From Intrasporangium calvum (GTDB lineage Bacteria; Actinomycetota; Actinomycetes; Actinomycetales; Dermatophilaceae), in NCBI RefSeq assembly GCF_028446585.1, contig NZ_JAPFQL010000001.1:1-64000 (forward strand): a stretch of 64,000 nucleotides of DNA. The letters run 5' to 3'. The first letter of the stretch is position 1; every line of letters begins with the position of its first letter. Of this stretch, positions 43,956 to 53,221 are shown piece by piece. The notes beneath the pieces are model-generated. The model had not been told where the DNA came from, did not search any database, and saw only the letters and a program-made list of their open reading frames with translations. Position numbers and translations under genes: made by a program.

Positions 43956-45137
43956 ATGAGACCTGAGCTGCAGGACATCGTCGACGAGGTGTCACGGCTG
44001 CTGGGCCGGCCGGTGACGCTGGAGGACCGGCACTTCAATCTGGTCGCCTTCTGCTCCCACAGCGAGGACATCGACGCCATCCGCCAGGACTCGATCCTGC
44101 TGCGCCGCTCCCCTGACACGGTTCGCCAGTGGTTCGAGCAGTTCGGCATCGCGACAGCGGACCAGCCGGTGCGGACCCCCGCTTCTCCCGACGGCCGGAT
44201 CCTCCCACGGCTGTGCCTGCCGGCCCGGTGGAAGGGGGTCACCTACGGCTACGTCTGGCTCATCGACGAGCATCGGCAGATCGACGAGTCGCGCGTCCCG
44301 GCAGCCGCCGCTCTCGTCGAGCGGGCCGGCGCCCTCATGGCCCAGCAGTCCCGCGCCCGCGACACCCTGGAGTTCACCCTGCGCGACCTGATCTCGGCCG
44401 ACCAGGACGCAGTCGAGGAGGCAGCGGCCGAGATCGCCCAGCAGGGCATCATCCGCCGCGGTGTCCCCGTCTGCGTCGCCGAGCTGTCGCTGGCCACCGA
44501 CTCCTCGGCGCCGACGGCGCCGATCAACCTGTGGAGCCTGCCCCGGTCCGTGCTCGCCGCGACGGATCAGGACCACACGACCCTGCTCATTCCGGTGCCA
44601 GGGCACGACCTCGATGTGGCGCGAGACGTCGCCAGACGCGCTCGGGCTCTCTATGCCGAGCGTCTCGACCCGACGCTCGCACAGCACCTCGTCGTCGGCA
44701 TCGGCACGGCACGAGCCGATCTGGCGGAGGCGCGCGCCAGCTGGCAGGAGGCTCGGCTGGCTGCGCGCGTCGCGCAGTCGGTGTCGTCGCTGCCCCGCGT
44801 CGTCGCCTGGTCCGAGCTCGGCGTCTATCGGCTGCTCTCGTGCGGGCCCGAGAGCGCGCTCACCTCCGCGGTGCTGGATCCTGCGGTGACCAGGCTCCTC
44901 GAGCACGGCGATCCCGAGCTCGTCGAGACGGCCAACGTCTACCTCCGGCGTGCCGGCAACGTCCAACAGTCTGCGGCTGACCTCGGCGTGCACCGGCAGA
45001 CCGTCTACTACCGGCTGCAGCGCATCGAACAGGTGACCGGGCTGGACCTGGACTCCGGCTCGGACCGACTGCTCCTCCACCTCGGCCTGACGATGGCTCC
45101 ATTGCTCACCCCTGGTGGGCTGGGCCATCGCCGTTAG
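43956..45137 (+). CDS. PucR/CdaR family transcriptional regulator
   Basis: 393-residue activator-type regulator. Three parts: an N-terminal sensory region (about 1-130, LQDIVDEVSRLLGRPVTLED onward), a GGDEF-like central part (about 170-290, GIGTARADLAEARASWQEAR) and the PucR helix-turn-helix near the C terminus (about 325-385, NVYLRRAGNVQQSAADLGVH, RQTVYYRLQRIEQVTGLDL). I chose ATG 43956, with GAGGTGGG upstream; ATG 43875 would add 27 unconserved residues. The 267-bp gap upstream holds a repeat copy but no clear promoter. Targets unknown; no purine or amino acid catabolic operon is adjacent. Confidence 0.88.
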   Translation: MRPELQDIVDEVSRLLGRPVTLEDRHFNLVAFCSHSEDIDAIRQDSILLRRSPDTVRQWFEQFGIATADQPVRTPASPDGRILPRLCLPARWKGVTYGYVWLIDEHRQIDESRVPAAAALVERAGALMAQQSRARDTLEFTLRDLISADQDAVEEAAAEIAQQGIIRRGVPVCVAELSLATDSSAPTAPINLWSLPRSVLAATDQDHTTLLIPVPGHDLDVARDVARRARALYAERLDPTLAQHLVVGIGTARADLAEARASWQEARLAARVAQSVSSLPRVVAWSELGVYRLLSCGPESALTSAVLDPAVTRLLEHGDPELVETANVYLRRAGNVQQSAADLGVHRQTVYYRLQRIEQVTGLDLDSGSDRLLLHLGLTMAPLLTPGGLGHRR

Positions 45138-45169
45138 GCTGCCGACGCGTCCGCGGGAGCCTGGCACAG

Positions 45170-45209
45170 AAAAGGGCCGGACCCACATTCAGTGGGTCCG
45201 GCCCTTTTC
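45170..45209. terminator. Strong bidirectional rho-independent terminator
   Basis: 17-bp perfect stem (45170-45186 with 45192-45208), 5-nt loop, A-run before and T-run after, so it works in both directions. It ends the PucR-type gene on the plus strand and tRNA-Pro on the minus strand. Confidence 0.95.
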
Positions 45210-45231
45210 AGCGTCCGGAGACATTTCACGG

Positions 45232-45305
<74 letters not shown>

Positions 45306-45326
45306 TGGCCCCGTGGGGCGAACGAA

Positions 45327-45332
45327 ACCTTA
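45327..45332 (-). promoter_or_regulatory. -10 box TAAGGT of tRNA-Pro
   Basis: TAAGGT lies 21 nt before the mature tRNA end, a normal distance for a short 5' leader removed by RNase P. Confidence 0.4.
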
Positions 45333-45418
45333 GCGCACGACCCTCCACCTGTCCGAATCGGGGTGCCCCGCAGAGCGGCCCCTTGCAGGCGAAGGGCGGT
45401 GTGCCCGACGCTCGCCCG

Positions 45419-46906
45419 TCAGCGGCGACGCTTCTCCCGGACGCGGACCGACACCTCGATGGGCGTGCCCTCGAAGCCGAACTGCTCACGCAACCGGCGC
45501 TCGAGGAACCGGCGGTAGCCCGCCTCGATGAAGCCCGACGCGAAGATCACGAACCGCGGGGGCCGCGTGGAGGCCTGCGTGGCGAAGAGGATCCTGGGTT
45601 GCTTGCCTCCACGCACCGGGTGCGGGTGAGCCGCCACCACTTCGCCGAGGAAGGCGTTCAGGCGCGAGGTCGGGACCCGCGTGTCCCACGACTCCAGCGC
45701 CTGCTCGAGGGCGGGAACGAGGCGGTCGAGGTGACGGCCCGTCCGGGCGGAGATGTTGACCCGTGGCGCCCACGGCACCTGCACGAGCTCCTTCTCGATC
45801 TCGCGCTCGAGGTAGTAGCGCCGCTCCTCGTCCAGGGTGTCCCACTTGTTGTAGGCGATCACCAGGGCTCGCCCGGCGTCGATGACCTGCTGCACGACGC
45901 GGATGTCCTGCTCGGCGATGGACTGCTCGGCGTCGATCAGCACGACGGCGACCTCGGCCTTCTCCAGCGCCGTCTGGGTGCGCAAGGAGGCGTAGAAGTC
46001 GGCGCCGCGCGTCTGGTGGACCCTGCGCCGGATTCCGGCCGTGTCGACGAAGCGCCACGTCGTGCCCGCCAGCTCGATCAGCTCGTCGACGGGGTCACGG
46101 GTGGTCCCGGCAAGCTCGTCCACGACGACCCGTTCGGAGCCGGCGAGCTTGTTGAGCAGGCTGGACTTGCCGACGTTGGGCCGGCCGATGAGGGCCACGC
46201 GGCGGGGGCCACCCTGGGCATAGGCGCCGTGCGCCGAGACCTCGGGCAGGACCTCCAGGACTGCGTCGAGCGCGTCGCCGCTCCCCCGGCCGTGCAGGGC
46301 CGACACCGGCCAGGGCTGGCCCAGGCCGAGGTTCCAGAGTGCCGCAGCGTCCGCCTCTCCGCGCTGGTCGTCCACCTTGTTGGCGATGAGGACGACGGGC
46401 TTGCCCGAGCGGCGCAGCAGCCGGACCACGGACTCGTCGTCATCGGTGGCTCCCACGGTGGCGTCGACGACGAACATGACCACGTCGGCGAGGTCGATGG
46501 CGATCTCGGCCTGCTCGGCAACCCGGAGATGGATGCCCGTGGCGGAGGCCTCCCAGCCGCCGGTGTCGACGATGGTGAAGCGGCGACCGCCCCACTCGCC
46601 TTCGTAGGACACGCGGTCCCGCGTCACGCCGGGCACGTCCTCGACGACGGCCTCGCGGCGGCGCAGGATGCGGTTGACGAGGCTGGACTTGCCGACGTTG
46701 GGCCGCCCGACGACTGCGACGACGGGCAGTGGCCCCCGCTCGGCAGCGCCGGCGAGCAGTTCGTCCTGGGTGTCGAGGAGGGCCTGGTCCTCGATGCTCA
46801 GCTCGAAGTCGGCCAAGCCGGCGCGCAGGGCGCGCTCGACCGACCGGTCGTCGTCCTCCGAGATCGGGGCGCCCTCGTCAGCGGGGCGGGCGGTCTCGTC
46901 AGTCAC
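45419..46906 (-). CDS. der: Ribosome biogenesis GTPase Der
   Basis: Double-GTPase essential for 50S maturation, 495 residues. After an acidic extension of about 60 residues, G domain 1 has [25 protein letters not shown] and NKVD; G domain 2 has [29 protein letters not shown] and YNKWDTL; the C-terminal KH-like domain ([34 protein letters not shown]) follows. GTG 46906. Last gene of the cmk-plsC-der unit, 72 bp after plsC. Confidence 0.96.
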   Translation of the reverse strand: MTDETARPADEGAPISEDDDRSVERALRAGLADFELSIEDQALLDTQDELLAGAAERGPLPVVAVVGRPNVGKSSLVNRILRRREAVVEDVPGVTRDRVSYEGEWGGRRFTIVDTGGWEASATGIHLRVAEQAEIAIDLADVVMFVVDATVGATDDDESVVRLLRRSGKPVVLIANKVDDQRGEADAAALWNLGLGQPWPVSALHGRGSGDALDAVLEVLPEVSAHGAYAQGGPRRVALIGRPNVGKSSLLNKLAGSERVVVDELAGTTRDPVDELIELAGTTWRFVDTAGIRRRVHQTRGADFYASLRTQTALEKAEVAVVLIDAEQSIAEQDIRVVQQVIDAGRALVIAYNKWDTLDEERRYYLEREIEKELVQVPWAPRVNISARTGRHLDRLVPALEQALESWDTRVPTSRLNAFLGEVVAAHPHPVRGGKQPRILFATQASTRPPRFVIFASGFIEAGYRRFLERRLREQFGFEGTPIEVSVRVREKRRR

Positions 46907-46978
46907 GGTGTCCTCGAATCAGTGGTGCGGAAGGCGGTGGCACAGGCTCAGAGCGCGGCCAGGGAGGGCTCGACGCGC

Positions 46979-47644
46979 TCAGGCCGAAGGACCATTGTCC
47001 ACCCGCGCGCGGCGAACGTGCGACGCGAGCGCTTCCTGCAGGGTCAGGCTGGCGAGGCGCAGCCGCTCACGACCAGGCGCGGTCGGGTCCGGTCGGAGGG
47101 AGAAGGGCTCGCCGAAGTCGACGGTGAGGACCGCCCGCGGCGCCGGCCACGCGTCGGGAGACCCACCGGGGACCCGGGTCCCGAGGACGGCCACCGGGAC
47201 CACGGGCGCGCCCGACCGGAGCGCGATCCAGGCCGCTCCCTGGTTGACCTCGTCCACGTCACCGTCGCGCCGTGTGCCTTCGGGGAAGATGCCGACGGCA
47301 TCGCCACGCTCGAGCACGGCGAGCGCGGTCGAGAGGGCGACCCGGTCGCCAGTCGAGCGGTCGATGGGGATCTGCCCTGCGCCGCGCACCACGAGCCCGA
47401 AGGCGCCGGAGAAGGCCTCCTGCTTGACCAGGAAGGTCACTGGCCGCGGCGCGAGCGAGAAGACGAAGGGTCCGTCGAGGAAGGCAGCGTGGTTCGCGAC
47501 GAGGACGACGGGCCCGTCCGCCGGCACCCGCTCGGGGTGCACGGCGCGTCCGCGGTAGAGGGTGCGGAAGATCGCCCGTCCGACGTGCCGGCCGGACGCG
47601 GCCCGCCGACGGTGCGGTGCGGTGGGAGCGGCGCTGGGGGTCAT
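46979..47644 (-). CDS. plsC: 1-acylglycerol-3-phosphate acyltransferase (PlsC family)
   Basis: 221-residue phospholipid acyltransferase. The catalytic NHxxxxD appears as NHAAFLDG near residue 50, the glycerol phosphate site as VGIFPEGTRRDGDV near 118, and PVVPVAVLGTRVPGG follows. No strong membrane helix, so peripheral. The start overlaps the cmk stop by 4 bp; cmk-plsC-der is a common actinobacterial order (sometimes as a Cmk-PlsC-Der unit). Confidence 0.9.
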   Translation of the reverse strand: MTPSAAPTAPHRRRAASGRHVGRAIFRTLYRGRAVHPERVPADGPVVLVANHAAFLDGPFVFSLAPRPVTFLVKQEAFSGAFGLVVRGAGQIPIDRSTGDRVALSTALAVLERGDAVGIFPEGTRRDGDVDEVNQGAAWIALRSGAPVVPVAVLGTRVPGGSPDAWPAPRAVLTVDFGEPFSLRPDPTAPGRERLRLASLTLQEALASHVRRARVDNGPSA

Positions 47645-48375
47645 GTCCGAGCGGCGGCGACGACCTGCAGGACGGCGGCGACCGATCCGTCGAAGTCGAG
47701 GTCCGAGGTGTCGACGGTCGTGACGCCGTCGGCCGCCACGGTGAACTCGGAGACGGTCGAGTCGAGCCGGTCCCGGTCGACGATCTGCGACCGGGTGGCG
47801 CTGACCGAGGTGGCCTCGGCGTCTCCGTGCAGTTCCCGGGACCGTCGCGCGAGCCGGGCCTGCTCGGAGGCGGTGAGCAGGATGCGCACGGATGCGTCGG
47901 GCGCGACGACGGTGGTGATGTCCCGGCCCTCGACGACGACTCCCCCGTGTTCGGCGGCAGCCGCGGAGATCAGCTCACGCTGGAGGCGCCGCAGGAGCTC
48001 GCGCACGGGGATCACCGTGGCGACCTTGGAGACGGTGGTGGAGATGCGCGTCTCCCGGATCGCCTCGCCGACGTCGACGCCGCCGACGAGGACGTGGGCC
48101 GCGTCCGGGTCGGTGCCGATCTCGAGGGGGAAGTCACCGGCCGCCGCGGTCACGGCGGCTGCGTCGTCGAGGTCGACGTGCTGCTCGAGGCACCACCAGG
48201 TCAGCGCGCGGTACATCGCCCCCGTGTCGAGGTAGGCATAGCGGAGCGTCCGGGCCACCTGCTTGGACACGCTCGACTTCCCGGACCCGGAGGGACCGTC
48301 GATGGCGACGACGAAGCCGCTCAGCGGCGGTTCGGTGGGCTGGGACACGTCGGAGCTGACCGGGGTTTGCGGCAT
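47641..48375 (-). CDS. cmk: Cytidylate kinase
   Basis: Phosphorylates (d)CMP with ATP. 244 residues: P-loop AIDGPSGSGKSS near 24-35, YAYLDTGAMYRALTW, the CMP-binding insert, VVVEGRDITTVVAPDA and RILLTASEQARLARRSREL. ATG 48375 is 7 nt after TAGGCT (48388-48383), so it is probably the first gene of its own transcript, separated from tyrA by a palindromic hairpin. The long upstream extension of the frame reads through non-conserved sequence and the tyrA gene and is not used. Confidence 0.95.
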   Translation of the reverse strand: MPQTPVSSDVSQPTEPPLSGFVVAIDGPSGSGKSSVSKQVARTLRYAYLDTGAMYRALTWWCLEQHVDLDDAAAVTAAAGDFPLEIGTDPDAAHVLVGGVDVGEAIRETRISTTVSKVATVIPVRELLRRLQRELISAAAAEHGGVVVEGRDITTVVAPDASVRILLTASEQARLARRSRELHGDAEATSVSATRSQIVDRDRLDSTVSEFTVAADGVTTVDTSDLDFDGSVAAVLQVVAAART

Positions 48376-48382
48376 GGGCGGC

Positions 48383-48388
48383 AGCCTA
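48383..48388 (-). promoter_or_regulatory. -10 box TAGGCT of cmk (leaderless)
   Basis: Minus-strand TAGGCT, 7 nt before ATG 48375. Confidence 0.5.
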
Positions 48389-48424
48389 GTGGCCCCGCGC
48401 GGGGGTCTCCGCAGCCCGCCACGC

Positions 48425-48480
48425 GCGCAACCCGGCCGTATGCCGCTGAGCCGGCCCAGCGGCATACGGCCGGGTTGCGC
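48425..48480. repeat. Perfect 23-bp-arm palindrome built from two dispersed-repeat copies
   Basis: Arms 48425-48447 and 48458-48480 are exact inverse copies with a 10-nt loop. Each arm contains the dispersed repeat: 48435-48451 (minus, 1 mismatch) and 48454-48470 (plus, exact). It lies 24 bp beyond the tyrA stop and may end tyrA transcription, although no T-run follows. Confidence 0.9.
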
Positions 48481-48503
48481 TGTGGTCGGGTGACGTGACG
48501 TGG

Positions 48504-49592
48504 TCAGTCGTGCAGCTGCCAGCCGCGGGCGGTGAGGGCCTCGGCGAGTGGCTCGGCGGCGGCCGGCACGACGGAGATGTAGGCGACACCGAAGGGCTGG
48601 CCCAGCCCGTGCTCGAGGTGCATGTCCTCGAGGTTGATGCCCGCGTCCCCCATGTCGGTGAGGAGCCGGGCGAGGGATCCCGGCTGGTCGGGGACGAGGA
48701 CGGAGACGATGGCGTAGGCCGTGGGTGCGGCACCGTGCTTGCCCGGGATCCGGGCGTGGCCGAGGTTGCCCGCCTCGAGCATCCGGCTCAGCGTGGCCAG
48801 GGCACCTTCCCCCTCGCCGCTGGTGAGCGAGTCGAGGGCTGCGACGACCTCGCCGAGCTGGGTCTGGACGAGGACGAGCACCTCGCGGACGGCTTCGGCG
48901 TTGCCCGCGAGGATCTGCGTCCACAACCTGGGGTCGCTGGCAGCGATCCGCGTGACGTCGCGCAGCCCCTGCCCGGCGAGGCCGACCGCGGGCTCCGGGA
49001 GGTCACGCAGGCACGCCGCGACGACGCTCGCTGCGACCTGGGGCACGTGCGACACGGCGGCGACCGCCTCGTCGTGCTCGCGCGCGGGCATCACGCTGAC
49101 CGCCGACCCCACGACCGTGGCCAGCTGGCGGACCGCGGCGACCGCCTCGTCGCTGGACCGTTCATGGGGCACGACGACCCAGGCACGACCGTCGAAGAGG
49201 TCGCGGCGCGCCGCCGCTGCTCCTGACCTCTCCCGGCCCGCCATGGGGTGCGACCCCACGTAGCGGGAGGCGTCCAGCCCAGAGGCGAGCACCGCGTCGA
49301 GCACGACCTGCTTGACCGAGGCGACATCGGTGACCACGGCCCCCGGCCACCGGCGCAGTGAGTCGACGACCGCTGCCGCTGCCACGTCAGGTGGCGCGGC
49401 CACGACCACGACGTCCGGCACGTCGTCGGGCTCCAGGTCGCCCGCCAGCCGGCCCGCGCCGAGGTCGCGCGCCAGACGGCGGGCCGTCGGCGAGGGGTCG
49501 TCGAGCGAGACCCGGAAGCCGGCAGCACTCAGCGCCAGGCCCAGGCTCGTGCCGATGAGCCCGGTGCCGACGATGCGGACGTGCGTGCTCAC
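48504..49592 (-). CDS. tyrA: Prephenate dehydrogenase with C-terminal ACT domain
   Basis: NAD(P)-dependent tyrosine biosynthesis enzyme, 362 residues. Rossmann loop VGTGLIGTSLGLALSAAG at 8-25, VTDVASVKQ near 90, the catalytic His region GSHPMAGRERSG near 115, SHVPQVAASVVAA near 180, and an ACT domain in the last 80 residues (VSVLVPDQPGSLARLLTDMG) for feedback control by tyrosine. GTG 49592. Downstream of rluB by 4 bp, the last gene of the ald-to-tyrA run. Confidence 0.92.
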   Translation of the reverse strand: MSTHVRIVGTGLIGTSLGLALSAAGFRVSLDDPSPTARRLARDLGAGRLAGDLEPDDVPDVVVVAAPPDVAAAAVVDSLRRWPGAVVTDVASVKQVVLDAVLASGLDASRYVGSHPMAGRERSGAAAARRDLFDGRAWVVVPHERSSDEAVAAVRQLATVVGSAVSVMPAREHDEAVAAVSHVPQVAASVVAACLRDLPEPAVGLAGQGLRDVTRIAASDPRLWTQILAGNAEAVREVLVLVQTQLGEVVAALDSLTSGEGEGALATLSRMLEAGNLGHARIPGKHGAAPTAYAIVSVLVPDQPGSLARLLTDMGDAGINLEDMHLEHGLGQPFGVAYISVVPAAAEPLAEALTARGWQLHD

Positions 49593-49596
49593 GGCG

Positions 49597-50577
49597 TCAC
49601 AGGCCCGCGGCTTGGTAGAGCGCCCCCACCTCGGCCTTGTTGAGTCTGCGCATCCGGCCGGAACGGAGGTCGCCGAGGCGGATCGGCCCCACCTCGGTGC
49701 GGACCAGCTCGAGGACCGGGTGCCCCACTGCTTCGAGCATCCGTCGCACGACGTGCTTGCGCCCCTCGTGGAGCACCACCTCGATGAGGGCCTTGCCCGG
49801 CTGCGAGTCCACCACCTTGAAGGAGTCGACCGTCACCGGCCCGTCCTCGAGCTCGACACCCTGCCGCAGCTGCTTGCCCACGTCCTTGCCGATCGGCCCG
49901 CGCACCGTGGCCAGGTAGGTCTTGAGCACACCGTAGGCCGGGTGCTGGAGCCGGTGGGCCAGGTCGCCGTCATTCGTGAGGAGCAGGAGCCCCTCGGTGT
50001 CGGCGTCGAGGCGACCGACGTGGAAGAGCCGCTGCTCCCGGTTGCCGACGTAGTCGGCCAGGCTGATGCGCCCCAGCTCGTCGTTCATCGTGGTCACGAC
50101 GCCCTTGGGCTTGTTGAACGCAAGGTAGACCCGGTCCTCGTCGAGATTGACGCGCACGCCGTCGACGTGGACCGCTTGGGTCTGCGGGTTGATCCGGACC
50201 CCGAGCTCGGTGACCACCTGCCCGTCGACCTCGACCCGCCCCTGCTCGATGAGGTTCTCGCAGACGCGGCGGGAGCCGACACCGGCGGCCGCCATGAGCT
50301 TCTGGAGGCGCACGCCGTCGGGGTCGTGGACGTCCACCTGCGGCGTGGTCGGGCGACTCGGCAGCCGCGTCGGTTGGCTCGGCTTCGTCGCCCCGGCGAA
50401 GCGGGGCCCGGCCGTGCGCTTGCCGCTGCCGCCCGCCCCTTTGCGGGAGCCACCGGAGCCACCGGAACCACCGGCGCGGGCGGGCTTCGAGCCACTCCCG
50501 CGCGGGCCCTTGGCGCCGCCGCTCGGTGCCGCACCTCGTTTGCGGGGCTGGCGTGGCGACCTGCTGTGCTCGCTCAT
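49597..50577 (-). CDS. rluB: 23S rRNA pseudouridine synthase, RluB/RsuA family
   Basis: 326 residues. A basic Gly/Ser/Arg-rich tail (about 1-80) precedes an S4-like RNA-binding domain (VRLQKLMAAAGVGSRRVCEN) and the synthase domain with catalytic Asp in GRLDADTEGLLLLTNDG, FNKPKGVVTT, and HEGRKHVVRRMLEAVGHPV. The low-complexity tail (GGSGGSGGS, GSGKR) is typical of actinobacterial versions. Start overlaps scpB by 4 bp, and scpAB-rluB is a conserved order. Confidence 0.92.
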   Translation of the reverse strand: MSEHSRSPRQPRKRGAAPSGGAKGPRGSGSKPARAGGSGGSGGSRKGAGGSGKRTAGPRFAGATKPSQPTRLPSRPTTPQVDVHDPDGVRLQKLMAAAGVGSRRVCENLIEQGRVEVDGQVVTELGVRINPQTQAVHVDGVRVNLDEDRVYLAFNKPKGVVTTMNDELGRISLADYVGNREQRLFHVGRLDADTEGLLLLTNDGDLAHRLQHPAYGVLKTYLATVRGPIGKDVGKQLRQGVELEDGPVTVDSFKVVDSQPGKALIEVVLHEGRKHVVRRMLEAVGHPVLELVRTEVGPIRLGDLRSGRMRRLNKAEVGALYQAAGL

Positions 50578-51218
50578 GAGTGACCCTCCTCGATCAGCTC
50601 GTCGATGACATCGGCATCAGGTAGGTAAGGGGCCAGGGGCGGGAGCTCGTCCAGCGACGACAGCCCCATCCGCTGGAGGAAGTAGGGGGTCGTGCGATAC
50701 AGGATCGCGCCGCTCTCCCCCACGTCCTCGACCTCCTCGATGAGGCCGCGGGAGAGCAGGGTCCGCACGACGCCGTCCACGTTGACGCCGCGGACGGCGC
50801 TGACCCGCGACCTCGACACCGGTTGGCGGTAGGCGATCACGGCGAGTGTCTCCAGGGAGGCCTGGGTGAGCTTGGCCTGCTGGCCGTCGAGGACGAACTT
50901 CTCCACGACCGGGGCGTAGTCGGCCCGGCTGTACATCCGCCAGCCGCCGGCGACGTTGCGCAGCGTGAACCCGCGCTGGGCCGCGGCGTAGTCCTCCTCG
51001 AGGGCCACGAGGTGCTCGCGGACGTCCTCGACCGGGAGCTCGAGCGCCGACGCGAGGGCCACCTCGGTGACGGGCTCCTCGACGACCATGAGGACGGCCT
51101 CGAGGGCGGACCGGGCCCCGCCCGGGAAGTCGTTGATGTCGAAGGCGATCTGCTCGTCCGCGTTGGGCGACGGGTCGTCCACCTCTGCCGGCTGGGCAGC
51201 CGGGTCCTGCTCACTCAT
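50574..51218 (-). CDS. scpB: Segregation and condensation protein B
   Basis: Winged-helix subunit of the SMC-ScpAB condensin, 214 residues. ARSALEAVLMVVEEPVTEVA begins the first winged helix; TLRNVAGGWRMYSRADYAPV, LTQASLETLAVIAYRQPVSR and RGVNVDGVVRTLLSRGLIEE are hallmark blocks. I chose ATG 51218, with GGAG 6 nt upstream; ATG 51230 is possible. The start lies inside the scpA end (8-bp overlap). Confidence 0.93.
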   Translation of the reverse strand: MSEQDPAAQPAEVDDPSPNADEQIAFDINDFPGGARSALEAVLMVVEEPVTEVALASALELPVEDVREHLVALEEDYAAAQRGFTLRNVAGGWRMYSRADYAPVVEKFVLDGQQAKLTQASLETLAVIAYRQPVSRSRVSAVRGVNVDGVVRTLLSRGLIEEVEDVGESGAILYRTTPYFLQRMGLSSLDELPPLAPYLPDADVIDELIEEGHS

Positions 51219-52155
51219 CGTCTGCTCCATCGCGTCCGCTCTCGTGCACGTGCTGGTCGTCCCCGCCTGGCTCGCCGGCCTCGGGGTTGTCGGCGTCCTC
51301 GTCGAACTCGTCGTCGATCGCCACGTCGCCTTCCTCGCTGCCGGTCCAACGGATGTCGAGCTCGCCAAGTGCCTCGGCCTGCTCGAAGGCGATGGCCGCC
51401 TCCTTGAACAGCTCGAGGAGAGCGAGGAACCGCGCCACGATGACGAGGGTGCTGTCCGCGTCCGCCACGAGGCTGCGGAAGGAGACCTGACCCCGCGTCC
51501 GCAACCGCGACACGATGAGCGCGGCCTGCTCGCGCACGCTGACCTGCGGCGCGTGGAGGTGGTCGAGCCCCACGGTCGGTGGCTGCTTCGGGATCATCGC
51601 CCGCGCGGCGATCATCGCCAGCTGGTCCGGGGTGATCGTGATGACGAGCTCGGGAAGCAGGCTGGCGAAGTGCGGCTCGAGGCCGGCCTGCCGCGCCGTG
51701 ATGCGGCCCGCCGTCGCCATCCGTTCGCGGACGGTCTGGGCGATCTGCTTGTAGGCGCGGTACTGAAGCAGGCGCGCGAAGAGCAGGTCGCGGGCCTCGA
51801 TGAGGGCCAGGTCCTCGTCGTCCTGCGGACCGGACTGCGGCAGCAGGCGGGCGGCCTTGAGGTCGAGCAGGGTCGCCGCGATGAGCAGGAACTCCGATGC
51901 CTGACTGAGGTCCCAGTCGTTGTCCACGGCCTGGGCCGCCTTGATGTGCGCGACGAACTCGTCGGTCACGCTGGCGAGCGAGACCTCGGTGATGTCGAGC
52001 TTGTGCTTGCTGATCAGGCCGAGGAGCAGCTCGAAAGGTCCGGAGAAGACGTCGAGATGCACCTCGAAGGGTGCCACGGAGCGTCGCGTGATGACGCCTC
52101 CGGGAACGGCTGGTTCCTCGACCGGGTGGCGGTCGAGCGGGTCGGGATCGGACAT
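51211..52155 (-). CDS. scpA: Segregation and condensation protein A
   Basis: Kleisin subunit of SMC-ScpAB, 314 residues. FEVHLDVFSGPFELLLGLIS near residue 28 (N-terminal SMC-binding helix), SEFLLIAATLLDLKAARLLP near 85, and a C-terminal winged helix (VSVREQAALIVSRLRTRGQV onward). An acidic tail of about 60 residues ends it. ATG 52155, 13 bp after parA. It works with the neighbouring ScpB and with SMC encoded elsewhere. Confidence 0.93.
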   Translation of the reverse strand: MSDPDPLDRHPVEEPAVPGGVITRRSVAPFEVHLDVFSGPFELLLGLISKHKLDITEVSLASVTDEFVAHIKAAQAVDNDWDLSQASEFLLIAATLLDLKAARLLPQSGPQDDEDLALIEARDLLFARLLQYRAYKQIAQTVRERMATAGRITARQAGLEPHFASLLPELVITITPDQLAMIAARAMIPKQPPTVGLDHLHAPQVSVREQAALIVSRLRTRGQVSFRSLVADADSTLVIVARFLALLELFKEAAIAFEQAEALGELDIRWTGSEEGDVAIDDEFDEDADNPEAGEPGGDDQHVHESGRDGADDE

Positions 52156-52168
52156 CGTCCCTGCCGGC

Positions 52169-53158
52169 TCAGGCAGCGCCGCCCCGGGCGATGAGCTCCC
52201 GGGCGAGCTGCCGGTAGGCGGCTGCCCCGGAGTGGTCAGAGGAGTACGAGGTGATCGGCTCGGCCGCCAGCGTGGCGTCGGGGAACTTCACGGTGCGGCT
52301 GATCACGGTGTGGAAGACCTGCTCGCCGAAGTGGTTGACCACGGACGAGACGACCTCGCGGCTGTGCAGGGTGCGGGCGTCGTACATCGTCGCCAGAATC
52401 CCGTCGACCTGCAGCCGCGGGTTGAGCCGGTCGGTGATCTTGTCGATCGTGTCGATGAGCAGCGCGACGCCACGCATCGCGAAGTACTCGCACTCGAGCG
52501 GGATGATGACGCCGTGGGAAGCCGTCAGGGCGTTGACCGTGAGCAGGCCGAGCGACGGCTGGCAGTCGATGAGGACGACGTCGTAGTCGTCGAGCACCGG
52601 ACGCAGCACCCGGGCCAGGACCTGCTCGCGCGCCACCTCGCCGACGAGCTGGACCTCGGCCGCGGACAGGTCGATGTTGGCCGGCACGAGATCGAGGTTG
52701 GGCGTCTGGGTCGGGCGGATGACGTCTCGGACGTCGTGTCCGTGCTCGACGAGCAGGTTGTAGATCGTGACGTCGAGCTCCTGGGCGTTGATCCCGAGCC
52801 CGACGGACAGGGCCCCCTGCGGGTCGAAGTCGACGGCGAGGACCCGACGCCCCAGCTCGGCGAGGGCTGCGCCGAGGTTGATCGTCGTCGTGGTCTTGCC
52901 CACGCCGCCCTTCTGGTTGCACATCGCGATGATGCGGGCCGGACCGTGGCTCGTCAGGGCAGGCGGCTCGGGGTAGTCGGGCAGCGGCCGACCCGTCGGC
53001 CCGATGTCCTCACCTGCGTGGGCGGACACGCCGGGCAGATGATTGGCGGAGCCGGTCTCGCCGTTGAGCGAGCCCACTGCGCCACCCGCCGACCCCGCAC
53101 GGTCGACCCGCTCGTCCTGCATGGTCTCGTGTGACTCGTCGTTCACCGGGTGTTCCAC
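52169..53158 (-). CDS. ParA/Soj-type chromosome partitioning ATPase
   Basis: 329-residue deviant Walker ATPase. After an unstructured N terminus of about 75 residues come IIAMCNQKGGVGKTTTTINL (P-loop), LAVDFDPQGALSVGLG, DVVLIDCQPSLGLLTVNALT and IIPLECEYFAMRGVALL. Together with scpAB this orphan ParA is typical of the actinobacterial scp locus and differs from the parAB near the origin. GTG 53158 used; GTG 53146 is an alternative. Confidence 0.9.
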   Translation of the reverse strand: MEHPVNDESHETMQDERVDRAGSAGGAVGSLNGETGSANHLPGVSAHAGEDIGPTGRPLPDYPEPPALTSHGPARIIAMCNQKGGVGKTTTTINLGAALAELGRRVLAVDFDPQGALSVGLGINAQELDVTIYNLLVEHGHDVRDVIRPTQTPNLDLVPANIDLSAAEVQLVGEVAREQVLARVLRPVLDDYDVVLIDCQPSLGLLTVNALTASHGVIIPLECEYFAMRGVALLIDTIDKITDRLNPRLQVDGILATMYDARTLHSREVVSSVVNHFGEQVFHTVISRTVKFPDATLAAEPITSYSSDHSGAAAYRQLARELIARGGAA

Positions 53159-53221
53159 TCCGCTCGGTTGTGCCCTCGGCCGCGCGCTCGGTCAGCATCT
53201 CGCTGATCACTTGCGACCTTA

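Noticed and set aside
52169-53158. ParA gene as a sign of a nearby origin or plasmid replicon
   Set aside because: No ParB, DnaA boxes or rep gene nearby; the ParA-ScpA-ScpB order is a chromosomal housekeeping locus.
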